The notes beneath the pieces were generated by a model, which saw nothing but the letters and a program-made list of their open reading frames with translations, was not told the DNA's origin and did not search any database. 48,349 nt of DNA from Lachnospiraceae bacterium (lineage in GTDB: Bacteria; Bacillota; Clostridia; Lachnospirales; Lachnospiraceae). The stretch is from positions 54,733-103,081 of the forward strand of contig JAAVIA010000038.1 in assembly GCA_014799405.1 (NCBI GenBank), in the 5' to 3' direction. Positions 27,246-37,233 of this stretch are shown one piece after another. The position numbers and the translations under genes were made by a program. Within the stretch, counting starts at the first letter, position 1; every line of letters starts with the position of its first letter.

Positions 27246-27320
27246 ATAAAACCTCCCATATCACGTTAATAATCGCGATTACTTAGCAGTGCACCTCGCC
27301 TGACGGCTCGGTCACAGGCA

Positions 27321-27713
27321 TTATCCCATGTCCTCCAACAAGCCATGCTTTTCATATCTTGTAAGCCTGTTTATCTTATTATTATCATCTACAAATACCA
27401 CCTTAGGAGGATTATCCTTAAACTCCTCGGCAGTCATCTGCGCATAGCACATTATAATAACCTTGTCGCCTACTTCTACAAGCTTTGCGGCAGCGCCATT
27501 TAAGCAAATCATTCCACTGCCCCTCTCACCTGCTATAACATAGGTTTCAAGTCTGTTTCCATTATTTACATCCACAACCTGAACACGCTCATATTCAAGT
27601 ATTCCGGCTGCCTCCATAAGCGCCTCGTCTATGGTTATACTTCCTACATAATCTATTTCTGCCTGTACTACCGTTGCTCTGTGAATTTTCCCCTTAAGCA
27701 TATTTAAAAACAT
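27321..27713 (-). CDS. panD: Aspartate 1-decarboxylase proenzyme
   Basis: PanD decarboxylates aspartate to beta-alanine, the second half of pantothenate. The 130-residue proenzyme self-cleaves between G24 and S25 (YVGSITID), generating the pyruvoyl group; [14 protein letters not shown] and [17 protein letters not shown] are typical. The start is ATG at 27713, preceded by GAAAGGAGAATCAC. This puts the cleavage site at exactly the family position, so the 43-codon in-frame extension upstream (through repeats) is rejected. Confidence 0.96.
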   Translation of the reverse strand: MFLNMLKGKIHRATVVQAEIDYVGSITIDEALMEAAGILEYERVQVVDVNNGNRLETYVIAGERGSGMICLNGAAAKLVEVGDKVIIMCYAQMTAEEFKDNPPKVVFVDDNNKINRLTRYEKHGLLEDMG

Positions 27714-27740
27714 GTGATTCTCCTTTCGCTTTTCGCATTG

Positions 27741-27902
27741 CTCTATGCAAGCATACTTGCCCTCGCATTGCTCTTGAGCATTCGATTTTTCGCAATGCAA
27801 CCTCCTCTTCGCTTCGCTTCGAGTCGGTTTCGTGCTTCGCACTATATAATCAAGAGCAATCTACTCTATGCAAGCATGCCTGCCCTCGCATTGCTCTTGA
27901 TT
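27741..27902. repeat. Direct and inverted repeats between panC and panD
   Basis: Two 37-bp direct repeats (27741-27777 and 27864-27900) match at 35 of 37 positions. A perfect 13-bp inverted repeat, AATCAAGAGCAAT (27848-27860) and its complement (27890-27902), surrounds the second copy and reaches into the panC stop codon. Several shorter CATTGCTC and GCAATG motifs lie between. The region looks like a degenerate palindromic intergenic repeat, not coding sequence. Confidence 0.7.
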
Positions 27903-28758
27903 ATGCATTGCTCAGTGATAACATAAAGTTATCAATCAATCTTGCCTCTCCACCAATATTTACGGCTATGGCACAGAGTATGTTTCCCTCTATTTTGTCT
28001 ATATTTTTCATTGTGTTTACGTCAACTATCTCCACATAATCTATATCAGCCAAAGGCATTGTATTTATCATGTCAACCATTGCCTTTTTAACCTTTGCCG
28101 CATCTCTTTCCCCATCAAGCACCATCTGCTTTGCCATAAAAATTGACTTGCTTAAAATGACTGCCTGCTTTCTTGACTCAGGAGAAAGATAAGTATTTCT
28201 TGAGCTTTTGGCAAGTCCATCAGCCTCCCTTATAATCGGACATCCGACTATTTCTATATCCATATTAAGGTCCTTTACCATTCTCTTTACAACTGCTAGC
28301 TGCTGTGCATCCTTTTCTCCAAAGTAAGCCTTGTCAGGCATTACAATGTTAAACAGCTTATTTACCACAGTGCATACACCTCTGAAATGTACCGGTCTTG
28401 AAAGTCCGCAAAGGGCATTTGTAAGACCCGTCATATCCACAAACGAGCAAAAACCTTCCTCATACATTTCCTCAGGTTCAGGATGAAATATAAGGCTTGC
28501 CCCTGCCGCCTCGCAAAGCCTGCTGTCCGCATCAATATCCCTTGGATAGCTTGCCAAATCCTCCGTTGGTCCAAACTGCATCGGGTTTACAAAAACACTT
28601 ACAACAACCCTGTCATTTTCTGCAACAGCCCTCTTTATGAGACTCTCATGTCCTTCATGGAGATAACCCATTGTTGGTACGAGTCCTACGGAAAGACCTT
28701 CCTTTCTCCACTGCTTGACATTTTCTCTTACTTCCTTAATTGTTTTTACTATGTTCAT
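27901..28758 (-). CDS. panC: Pantothenate synthetase
   Basis: ATP-dependent ligation of pantoate and beta-alanine to pantothenate. The 285-residue protein shows the HIGH-type nucleotide motif in PTMGYLHEGHESLI, VNPMQFGPTEDLASYPR, YFGEKDAQQL and the KMSKS-like segment near GLAKSSRNTYLS. The start ATG at 28758 follows GGAGGATATAAAAT. Its stop codon lies within the intergenic repeat before panD. Confidence 0.97.
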   Translation of the reverse strand: MNIVKTIKEVRENVKQWRKEGLSVGLVPTMGYLHEGHESLIKRAVAENDRVVVSVFVNPMQFGPTEDLASYPRDIDADSRLCEAAGASLIFHPEPEEMYEEGFCSFVDMTGLTNALCGLSRPVHFRGVCTVVNKLFNIVMPDKAYFGEKDAQQLAVVKRMVKDLNMDIEIVGCPIIREADGLAKSSRNTYLSPESRKQAVILSKSIFMAKQMVLDGERDAAKVKKAMVDMINTMPLADIDYVEIVDVNTMKNIDKIEGNILCAIAVNIGGEARLIDNFMLSLSNA

Positions 28759-28829
28759 ATTTTATATCCTCCGTTCTCCGAGCCTTACCAGCCCTGATTC
28801 CAAATCATCTTACTGTCCTCATACTTACT

Positions 28830-29657
28830 CTAATACAGCTTTTCAATCACATCATCATCTATCTTATAGGTGTGCTTCTCCTCAGGATAAGAACCATCCT
28901 TTACAGCTGCTATATATGCCTTAAATGCATCTGTCATAACCTGTCCCGTCTCGGCAAAACGTCTCACAAACTTCGGGGTGAAATCAGAAAACATGCCAAG
29001 CATGTCAGCATATACAAGCACCTGTCCGTCACATCCGTTTCCCGCACCTATTCCTATGGTAGGTATATCAAGCTTATTTGTTATAAGTCTGGCAAGCTTA
29101 TCGGGAACACATTCAAGTGTCAGTGCAAATGCACCTGCCTCCTGAACTGCCAAAGCGTCCTCTATAAGCTTCTTTGCAGCAGCCTCCGTTTTTCCCTGCA
29201 CCTTAAATCCGCCAAAGGCATTTATTGACTGCGGTGTTAGTCCAAGATGTGCCATAACCGGTATTCCCGCATCGGTTATTGCCTTTATCTGAGGGCAAAC
29301 CTCTTTTCCTCCCTCAAGTTTAATTGCTCCTGCCCTTCCTTCCTTCATAAGACGTCCCGCATTTACAACGGCATCATATACCGAGGTCTGATATGACATG
29401 AATGGCATATCTATAACAACAAGGGCTTCACTTGTTCCCCGGGAAACTGCCGCCCCGTGATGTATCATATCTTCAACTGTAACAGAAAGGGTATCCTCAT
29501 AGCCAAGCATCACATTTCCAAGTGAGTCTCCCACAAGTATCGCATCAATCCCTGCTCCGTCTATAAGCTTTGCAGTTGAATAGTCATACGCCGTAAGCAT
29601 AGTAAGCTTTTCTCCCTTTTCCTTGGCCTCCGCAAATGTTAAAACTGTTTTTTTCAT
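28830..29657 (-). CDS. panB: 3-methyl-2-oxobutanoate hydroxymethyltransferase
   Basis: Converts alpha-ketoisovalerate and methylene-tetrahydrofolate to ketopantoate, the first step to pantoate. The 275-residue TIM-barrel protein contains [14 protein letters not shown], the metal-binding [43 protein letters not shown] and [15 protein letters not shown]. The start ATG at 29657 follows GGAGGATAAAAAC. Order panB then panC (71-base spacer) is the usual operon arrangement. Confidence 0.97.
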   Translation of the reverse strand: MKKTVLTFAEAKEKGEKLTMLTAYDYSTAKLIDGAGIDAILVGDSLGNVMLGYEDTLSVTVEDMIHHGAAVSRGTSEALVVIDMPFMSYQTSVYDAVVNAGRLMKEGRAGAIKLEGGKEVCPQIKAITDAGIPVMAHLGLTPQSINAFGGFKVQGKTEAAAKKLIEDALAVQEAGAFALTLECVPDKLARLITNKLDIPTIGIGAGNGCDGQVLVYADMLGMFSDFTPKFVRRFAETGQVMTDAFKAYIAAVKDGSYPEEKHTYKIDDDVIEKLY

Positions 29658-29746
29658 GTTTTTATCCTCCTATCTCAATATTTGAAATTTGTCAATATAT
29701 CTCTCTGCCATATTTTAGTCTTTTCATTCATTAGGAATTATAGCCT

Positions 29747-30604
29747 TTACGGCTTTAACATATCATCAAGTTCATCATATTTATCATTCATCCCTTCGCC
29801 AGCCTTTTTCCTTGCTATATCTACAAGCTGCCTTGACAACAGCCTGTAAGCTTCAAGCGAATCACCCTCAAGCACTGACATATGCTTTGAAATTGTTTTT
29901 ATATCACATCTTTCAACAGGACCCGTAAGCGCTTCCTCACAGCCGTATTCTGCAAGCTTTTCGGCATTACCCTTAAACAAAGGCTTAAGTGCACGGTCTG
30001 CCTCCTCAGATGTAAAACCGCATTTAGAAAGTTCCTCCTGTGCCATATGATATAAGCCTATAACCAAATTACTTGCCATAACTGCGGCACCGTGATATCT
30101 TATTTTATCCTCTTTTTCAATTATTTTAACCTCATGTCCCAATGAGACAAACAAATGTACAAAAAACTCCAAATATCTTTCGTGACCTTCAATTGTAATA
30201 AAACATTTGCTGAAATTAATGTGCGACTTGGTCTTTGAGCTGACCGCACACATAGGATGTATCGAATAGCCGTAAATTGGGCTATGCATACCAGAAAAAA
30301 CCTGTGAGGAAAGTGCCCCACTCGTATGACATAAAATCTTCCCCTCCATGACAGTTCCAAGTCCATCAAGCAATTCTGCAATGACAGCTATCTGCCCGTC
30401 AGGTACCGTAATAAACAAAGCGTCACATAAATCTGCAAGTTCATTCAAATCCTTATAGTATTTGGTATCAGTAAATTTTGCGGCTTCCCTTGCACTTTCG
30501 GGATTTTGACTAAAATACCCTACAAGCAAGGCATCAGTACTTTCTTTCAGGTGTTTCCCCAAAGTAAAGCCCATCTTTCCGGCGCCAATAAATCCAATCC
30601 TCAT
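29747..30604 (-). CDS. panG: Rossmann-like/DUF2520 NAD(P)-binding protein, probable alternative ketopantoate reductase (PanG type)
   Basis: The 285-residue protein has an N-terminal NAD(P)-binding fold (FIGAGKMGFTLG, then LFITVPDGQIA), the segment SIHPMCAVSSK, and a helical C-terminal DUF2520 domain (about 140-280). It heads the pan block, 89 bases before panB. Canonical PanE is not in the window. A DUF2520-type family is, as far as I recall, the ketopantoate reductase PanG described in Francisella and in relatives such as Enterococcus and Clostridioides; synteny with panB supports this. The assignment is inference from family and context. The start at 30604 follows GAAGGAAGGTGATAGT. Confidence 0.75.
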   Translation of the reverse strand: MRIGFIGAGKMGFTLGKHLKESTDALLVGYFSQNPESAREAAKFTDTKYYKDLNELADLCDALFITVPDGQIAVIAELLDGLGTVMEGKILCHTSGALSSQVFSGMHSPIYGYSIHPMCAVSSKTKSHINFSKCFITIEGHERYLEFFVHLFVSLGHEVKIIEKEDKIRYHGAAVMASNLVIGLYHMAQEELSKCGFTSEEADRALKPLFKGNAEKLAEYGCEEALTGPVERCDIKTISKHMSVLEGDSLEAYRLLSRQLVDIARKKAGEGMNDKYDELDDMLKP

Positions 30605-30759
30605 ACTATCACCTTCCTTCTTGTTTTATAGGCAAACTACATGCTGCAATAACAAACATTTGCATCACCCTTGCTCATACTACAAAGACGGAACATAAAG
30701 CATAATCTGACACTTTTTAATTTTCCGGTATGGCTTCTTTCGAATACCATCCATGGAAA

Positions 30760-30788
30760 AATATATCATTCAACTTTTTTTTTGTAAA
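30760..30788 (-). promoter_or_regulatory. Probable promoter of the pan operon
   Basis: Minus strand TTTACA (30783-30788), 17 bp beginning with an A-tract, TATATT (30760-30765). It leaves a leader of about 150 bases before the first gene, with a small hairpin (GGTAT/ATACC). Confidence 0.6.
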
Positions 30789-30828
30789 TATTTTTCTGTC
30801 AAAAAAATGTATTTTATTTCATACAATA

Positions 30829-30872
30829 AGGGCTGTCGCACTAACAAATAATATTGTTAGCACGACAGCCCT
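30829..30872 (-). terminator. Terminator after guaB
   Basis: Stem AGGGCTGTCG-TG-CTAACA pairs with its complement around an 8-base AT loop: 10 bp plus 6 bp, separated by a 2-by-2 internal mismatch. It lies 9 bases after the guaB stop. The trailing U-tract is poor (TTATTGTATG). The GGGCTGT/ACAGCCC core resembles the hairpin at 11386-11417. Confidence 0.7.
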
Positions 30873-30881
30873 ATTAGCCTA

Positions 30882-32463
<1,582 letters not shown>

Positions 32464-32513
32464 ATTACCTTCATATAAAATTATACATACATCTCAATAA
32501 AAAGATTTAAGCT

Positions 32514-32542
32514 ATACTAGCACGGCAAGATGCACATGTCAA
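32514..32542 (-). promoter_or_regulatory. guaB promoter
   Basis: Minus strand TTGACA (32537-32542), 17 bp, TAGTAT (32514-32519). The -35 box begins only 4 bases past the cheX stop codon; the leader is about 170 bases. Confidence 0.75.
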
Positions 32543-32545
32543 TGA

Positions 32546-33025
32546 TTAATTATCCCTATATACACAAATATATAAGCCTATGTACTCTCTGCCTTCATGC
32601 AGCAAAGGAACCTTTATTCCCTCTATATCTGTTTTAAGTTTAAGGTTTTCCCCATGCAATGCAAGTGGTGGTGTAATATCTATCAATATTCCAAGAGTTG
32701 AAAAAATGGTTGCCGTATTACCCATAATCATATTACTGAGCTCATTTAACGCAGATGATGACATCTCATCCAATTCATTTACAGGCATTCCAAACATCAT
32801 CTTAGAAGCTATATCCCTTGCATTTTCGTCCTTCATTGCAAGAATAACCTGCCCCTTCATCTCGCCAACTACTCCAAGCTGTATTGCATATGTGAGTTCT
32901 TTAAAAGAAAAATCCGTTTTCTCAGGCTTCCCTACCGTAAGCTTAACACTGGTGACACTTTCCATAATGGAAATACTTGACTGAAGAAATGGATTAATAT
33001 GTTTAACATCAATTGCTGGAATCAT
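32546..33025 (-). CDS. cheX: CheX-type CheY-P phosphatase
   Basis: The 159-residue protein has the CheX fold with active-site motif E95-x-x-N98 in SSALNELSNMIMGN, and MKGQVILAMKDENARDIASK typical of the family. CheX dephosphorylates CheY-P in chemotaxis. It is monocistronic: about 118 AT-rich bases separate it from the LtaS-like gene and the guaB promoter follows directly. Together with the CheX-like/CheY pair at 11.4-12.7 kb this suggests a motile organism, though no flagellar genes are in the window. The start at 33025 follows TAAGGAGACGGAAGTACT. Confidence 0.88.
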   Translation of the reverse strand: MIPAIDVKHINPFLQSSISIMESVTSVKLTVGKPEKTDFSFKELTYAIQLGVVGEMKGQVILAMKDENARDIASKMMFGMPVNELDEMSSSALNELSNMIMGNTATIFSTLGILIDITPPLALHGENLKLKTDIEGIKVPLLHEGREYIGLYICVYRDN

Positions 33026-33143
33026 AGTACTTCCGTCTCCTTAACATAATTATCAAAAAACAACTGCAAATATTGTACAACAAAATTTGTCAGTATTCAA
33101 TCATATATTAATTTATTTTTACAAAAATTTCAATGCTTCTGTT

Positions 33144-35315
33144 TTAATAAATATAACTTTGGGAACTGCTTAGCTCATGATGCGATTTATCTATCTGTTT
33201 TACTACTGCCACATCGCCCTTTTCAAGCAATATATCCTCAACCATAAGCGTTTTTCTGTCAATATAGCGGGTCTCTAAATTATCATCATTTATGCTTACA
33301 ACTGAATACTGATTAAAATTATCACCATGAATCACTATATGGTCATCTACATTTTCCACATTAGTAATTGTAATCTCATCAACACCCATACGCATATCAG
33401 ACTCAGGTACAATCACGCTGTCAGTAAAAAGATAGTTATCTCCGTACAGCATATCATAAGCAATATTTACTAAAACCTTATCAAGCATATCTCCCTCATA
33501 AAGCTTGTGTGCCTTTTGGGCATAGCCCAAAGGCATATTGAGCGCACTAAGCAGCTTAAGTGAAATGTCACTGGCATATATATCCTCATCCGCTATATTC
33601 AGGTTAATATTATTTACAATAATATATTCCGTCTGAAATAACGTACTGTTAGGGAACTGCTCCTCTGTAAGCTCAAGTGAAGGAAGATGATCTCCGTATA
33701 ATATTAGTACATAATCCTCCCCATATTTGTCAAGCTCTTTTATTAAATTGTCAATCATAACATCCATTTCATATATTTGATTTACATAATAATGAAACGG
33801 CTTTTCCATTTTTTCATTTTCATAATGTACCTGTATATGATCCTCACAGGTATCATCATCGTCAGGATATCTTCCATGTCCCTGTACACTTATAGTATAT
33901 ACAAAATCCTGTGTATCGGTATCCTTAAGACATTTCATAATATCGTCAACAAGCGTTGCATCCTTTGCCCAACCTGTTGACGTATACTCAACATCATACA
34001 TATATTCAAGTGATATAAATGCATCGAAGCCCATCATATTATATACATTTTTTCTGTCATAAAATGAAGACTTATTATTATGAATCGCGTATGTCCCATA
34101 TCCCTGTTTCTTTAAAATAGAAGCCAATCCCTCAACCGGAACCTCATTTACTGTAGTTTTATACGGATACTCTCCTGCACCAAAATAGCTTGACTTAATT
34201 CCGGTAAGCACCTCAAATTCCGTATTTGCCGTACCAGCACCCAAGGCAGGAACCGTAAAATATCCGGAAGGAAACTGCTCCTTCAGTTTAGTAAATGTAG
34301 GAACAGGATTATCACTCATAGTAAGCCCCACAACATCATTCGGATCAAAAAATGATTCAAGCTGAATTATAATTATGTTAGGCTTCTTCGCTTGTCCACT
34401 TGTTTTTTCCTTGTCAAGCGTCTGCTTTATCTCCTGCATATACTCCTCAGAATAATCGTCAGGCTTAGAAATTCCATTATCAATTATACTGTTTGTAAAA
34501 CAATATGCAAATCCATAATCCTTATATGCCGTTCCTAAATTTGCAAAGTCATCAGAAATAATATTATGATTTACTGCATAATTGGTAAGCAGCATAACAA
34601 GAAGCCACGCAATCACACATGTAAGCATTGTTCCTTTAACCCTTCTGTCACCTTCGAACTTCGGCGTCTTCCTAAATAAAAGAACAATAACTGTAATAAC
34701 CGCTACGATACCTATAACAATAAACACCTGCTGAAGCTTAGTGAAATATACATCAATCATGCTGAAGGTATCCTTAACCATAAGAAAATCTATGGCCGCA
34801 AAAGGTGTGACCCTAAATCCCAGTACAACAAAATTAATAATACCACACACAATCCACGCTGTGCTTATAAGTATAATTCCAAACACTCTTTTCCTTAAAA
34901 AAAGAGCAAACAACAACGTAAAAAAAACAATGGATACATTATATATAAATACTATCGGTGAATTGACAAGGAAAGAAAAACCGCCGTATATGGAACGTCT
35001 GCCGAGGATTTCCAATAAAAGCTCAAGAACAAACGCAACAACAAAACATTTGAAAATCCATGTATGAATGGAAGCACCTACAAGTTTCTTAAATCTCTGC
35101 TTAAAACCAGGCTTTTCCTCCAAAGCAATCTCCTGTTCGGTTTTCTGTTCCGGTTCCGACTTGCTCTCCAAAGCAGTCTGCTGTCCTGCTTCCTGCTTAA
35201 CATCTTCTGTTACAGCTTTCTCAACTTTTTTTTCAACATTTTGTTCACCTGTATTCTTTATAACATTTTCTGCTTTTTTATTTTTTTCTTTTGTATTTTT
35301 TTTCTTATTACTCAT
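33144..35315 (-). CDS. LTA synthase-family sulfatase-fold membrane enzyme (glycerophosphate transferase)
   Basis: The 723-residue protein begins with a charged Lys/Glu-rich cytoplasmic region (1-75). About five membrane helices follow (roughly 88-105, 120-140, 145-166, 198-214, 230-246), then an extracellular alkaline phosphatase/sulfatase domain (about 310-590). Metal and catalytic residues are visible: E320 in IIIIQLESFFD and likely nucleophile T362 in GAGTANTE, with GHGRYPDDDD and LYGDHLPSL later. A further beta-rich domain of about 110 residues at the C-terminus is unusual for LtaS. It probably polymerises or transfers glycerophosphate onto lipoteichoic acid or a glycan. The start is ATG at 35315 after GCAGGAGAATGAT. 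Confidence 0.88.
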   Translation of the reverse strand: MSNKKKNTKEKNKKAENVIKNTGEQNVEKKVEKAVTEDVKQEAGQQTALESKSEPEQKTEQEIALEEKPGFKQRFKKLVGASIHTWIFKCFVVAFVLELLLEILGRRSIYGGFSFLVNSPIVFIYNVSIVFFTLLFALFLRKRVFGIILISTAWIVCGIINFVVLGFRVTPFAAIDFLMVKDTFSMIDVYFTKLQQVFIVIGIVAVITVIVLLFRKTPKFEGDRRVKGTMLTCVIAWLLVMLLTNYAVNHNIISDDFANLGTAYKDYGFAYCFTNSIIDNGISKPDDYSEEYMQEIKQTLDKEKTSGQAKKPNIIIIQLESFFDPNDVVGLTMSDNPVPTFTKLKEQFPSGYFTVPALGAGTANTEFEVLTGIKSSYFGAGEYPYKTTVNEVPVEGLASILKKQGYGTYAIHNNKSSFYDRKNVYNMMGFDAFISLEYMYDVEYTSTGWAKDATLVDDIMKCLKDTDTQDFVYTISVQGHGRYPDDDDTCEDHIQVHYENEKMEKPFHYYVNQIYEMDVMIDNLIKELDKYGEDYVLILYGDHLPSLELTEEQFPNSTLFQTEYIIVNNINLNIADEDIYASDISLKLLSALNMPLGYAQKAHKLYEGDMLDKVLVNIAYDMLYGDNYLFTDSVIVPESDMRMGVDEITITNVENVDDHIVIHGDNFNQYSVVSINDDNLETRYIDRKTLMVEDILLEKGDVAVVKQIDKSHHELSSSQSYIY

Positions 35316-35486
35316 ATCATTCTCCTGCTCCTGCAAAATAAATAATATAACTTTATATAACGGTACAACTTTATTGTTCATTATACCAAAGCAACTTTAT
35401 TTTACAATTGTTTTTTCATTGATTTTTTACTAAAATTAACAAAAAAAATTATTAATTTTTTCATTTTAATTTTTTAATGTTTTTTA

Positions 35487-35515
35487 TTGACATATATTTT
35501 TTCTTATGATAATAT
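35487..35515 (+). promoter_or_regulatory. Promoter of the tRNA-Gly gene
   Basis: TTGACA (35487-35492), 17 bp, TAATAT (35510-35515), about 40 bases before the mature tRNA 5' end. Confidence 0.75.
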
Positions 35516-35556
35516 ATCACTTGTCGTCAGAAATGCGATAGCAAATCATGATGTAT

Positions 35557-35628
35557 GCGCGAGTGGCTCAGCGGTGGAGCACTTCCTTGCCAAGGAAGGG
35601 GTCGCGGGTTCGATCCCCGTCTCGCGCT
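35557..35628 (+). tRNA. tRNA-Gly (anticodon GCC)
   Basis: A full cloverleaf can be drawn: acceptor GCGCGAG/CTCGCGC, D arm GCTC/GAGC, anticodon stem CTTCC/GGAAG with loop TTGCCAA (anticodon GCC), and T arm GCGGG-TTCGATC-CCCGT. The discriminator base is T, as usual for glycine. CCA is not encoded; a T-run follows immediately and may terminate transcription. Confidence 0.97.
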
Positions 35629-35760
35629 CTTTTTTATTTTTAGTTTTCCTGAATTTTGCTTTATCGTTTTTTCTCCACTTACATAATTTCCCCTGTAACT
35701 GTATTTCCATACAAACATATAATATAAGAAGTATCTTATTTATCCGGAGACCAAAATATT

Positions 35761-36375
35761 ATGAATAGCACAGACAATTCTGCCGACATCACCATATCCC
35801 AGTTGGCAGAAACATTTGTTGACAACAATTTTGTAATTAATGTATTTAACGCAAGTATAGATGATATATTTTCTGACCAGTGGAATCGCTTTGTTACAAT
35901 CTCCTATAATGAATGTGTAAGATGTGTGAATAATGTCAATCGTGTAACCTTAATCGTAGATAATAACACATTGATTATCGACCAATGGGGAAATACCGTA
36001 ACCGCAAACAGGCTACGCCGCGGCATGACCATAAACGCCTCATTTTCCGCTGCTATGACCAGAAGTATCCCACCACAAGCCTTGGCTTATACAATCCAAC
36101 TGCTAAACAGCACTCCTTCCTACAATACAACCGAAGGCAGAATAATAAATGTAAACCATGCAAACCGTTATATAACCGTACTCGCAAATTCCAACATGTC
36201 ACCTATAATAAGGTTCAATATCGCTCCTGATGTCATTATCATGACTCCCTTTAGCAGAACGGCAAATATTTCCTCCCTTATGCCAGGTATGCGGGTGAGA
36301 ATCACTCATGCCACATTTATGACAGCAAGCATTCCACCTCAAACTACGGCATACCGAATACAGATAATGCGATAA
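35761..36375 (+). CDS. Hypothetical protein with an internal SIPPQ-type repeat, 204 aa
   Basis: No signal peptide or membrane segment is seen. The C-terminal two thirds contain two related modules ending in nearly the same motif: RRGMTINASFSAAMTRSIPP at about 86-105 with QALAYTIQLL following, and PGMRVRITHATFMTASIPPQ at about 175-194 with TTAYRIQIM following. Each module looks like a small beta-barrel (alternating hydrophobics and a G-M turn). I cannot name a family with certainty. The start ATG at 35761 follows CCGGAGACC. It is a lone plus-strand gene between the tRNA and a strong terminator. Confidence 0.65.
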   Translation: MNSTDNSADITISQLAETFVDNNFVINVFNASIDDIFSDQWNRFVTISYNECVRCVNNVNRVTLIVDNNTLIIDQWGNTVTANRLRRGMTINASFSAAMTRSIPPQALAYTIQLLNSTPSYNTTEGRIINVNHANRYITVLANSNMSPIIRFNIAPDVIIMTPFSRTANISSLMPGMRVRITHATFMTASIPPQTTAYRIQIMR

Positions 36376-36399
36376 CACATGATTATCATAAACTCAATA

Positions 36400-36447
36400 A
36401 AAAACTCCCTATTAGAATCTTAAAATATTCTAATAGGGAGTTTTTTT
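36400..36447. terminator. Strong bidirectional intrinsic terminator
   Basis: A perfect stem, ACTCCCTATTAGAAT with its complement, encloses an 8-base AT loop, flanked by an A-run on the left and seven T on the right. It serves the plus-strand repeat protein and the convergent minus-strand gene ending at 36470. Confidence 0.92.
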
Positions 36448-36469
36448 ACTATTCTATGGCTACATAGCC

Positions 36470-37078
36470 TTAAATATCAGCCGACACATCCACAGAAGCT
36501 GCACCCTCAACAGATGCTAACGTATCCTCAACAGATACCTCTGCCGGTCCGTTTGCAAATGCCTCCGTTCCTTCAGCCTCCTCAAAAGCATCTACCTGCT
36601 CCTTCTTTTCCTCATCATCCCAAAGGGAATCATATTCCTTTCTCTTTCTAAGCTTTACCATATTACCAATGTTTTTAGCTGCCTGATAAAGCTTATCATC
36701 AAATTCCATAAGCTTTTTCTCATCCTGTGGTGGAACCTTATGTCCCTTCATGATACGGCGGGCAACCTCCATAATCTTGCCAATATTTTTACCGTATTCC
36801 TCCATTGCTTCGCCTTGCTGCTGGGCAGCAATCTTATCGATTATGGAATTTTCCTGCTCTAAAAGCTTATCCATGTACGCCTGATATTCACTCTGTTTTT
36901 CATCAAGTGCATCATACGAAAGCTGTAATATAACAGACTGCTCCTTGTACATGTCATTTTCAGGCTCCTTCTTCATCTTCTCCTGCAAATCCATTTGCTG
37001 TTGATGAATATCCCACTTTTTCATATTGTAGGATTTAAGCAACACATTGTAATTTTGTCTTGCCTCTCCAATTTTCAT
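36470..37078 (-). CDS. Hypothetical coiled-coil protein, 202 aa
   Basis: Residues 1-110 are strongly helical with heptad-like spacing and many Gln, Lys and Glu (for example HQQQMDLQEKMKKEPEND). A more basic segment around RRIMKGHKVPPQDEKKLMEF follows, then a long acidic, Ala/Val-rich tail (about 160-202). There is no signal peptide. I believe similar proteins occur across Lachnospiraceae, but I know no function. The start ATG at 37078 follows AAGGAGGTGGCGGT, and a clear promoter lies upstream; it is monocistronic. Confidence 0.7.
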   Translation of the reverse strand: MKIGEARQNYNVLLKSYNMKKWDIHQQQMDLQEKMKKEPENDMYKEQSVILQLSYDALDEKQSEYQAYMDKLLEQENSIIDKIAAQQQGEAMEEYGKNIGKIMEVARRIMKGHKVPPQDEKKLMEFDDKLYQAAKNIGNMVKLRKRKEYDSLWDDEEKKEQVDAFEEAEGTEAFANGPAEVSVEDTLASVEGAASVDVSADI

Positions 37079-37141
37079 ACCGCCACCTCCTTGTTGTTGT
37101 ATGAAAAATCAAAAATTTAATTGTAAGTATCTATAGCTTAT

Positions 37142-37170
37142 ATAATACACTATACTTATAATATCGTCAA
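37142..37170 (-). promoter_or_regulatory. Promoter of the coiled-coil protein gene
   Basis: Minus strand TTGACG (37165-37170), 17 bp, TATTAT (37142-37147), about 64 bases before the start codon. Confidence 0.7.
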
Positions 37171-37233
37171 ATATAAATAAAATAATTAAGCTTTCTTATC
37201 TCCCTATGCTCTAAACTTCACACAAATTTTGAT

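Noticed and set aside
27714-27842. In-frame N-terminal extension of panD (43 codons)
   Set aside because: It runs through intergenic repeats. The ATG at 27713 has a strong ribosome binding site and puts the Gly-Ser cleavage site at the normal position 24/25.
27741-27900. Possible CRISPR repeats
   Set aside because: Only two copies, the spacing does not fit a repeat-spacer array, and no cas genes are present.
35316-35381. 22-codon upstream extension of the LtaS-like protein
   Set aside because: Its first codon lies within a likely -10 element (35380-35385), while the ATG at 35315 has a good ribosome binding site.
35557-35628. tRNA-Gly as proven attachment site of a mobile island
   Set aside because: No second copy of the tRNA 3' end and no integrase were found in the window, so only the suspicion is recorded.
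35487-35768. Coding frames across the tRNA-Gly region on both strands
   Set aside because: They overlap a complete tRNA cloverleaf and have no ribosome binding sites or family resemblance.
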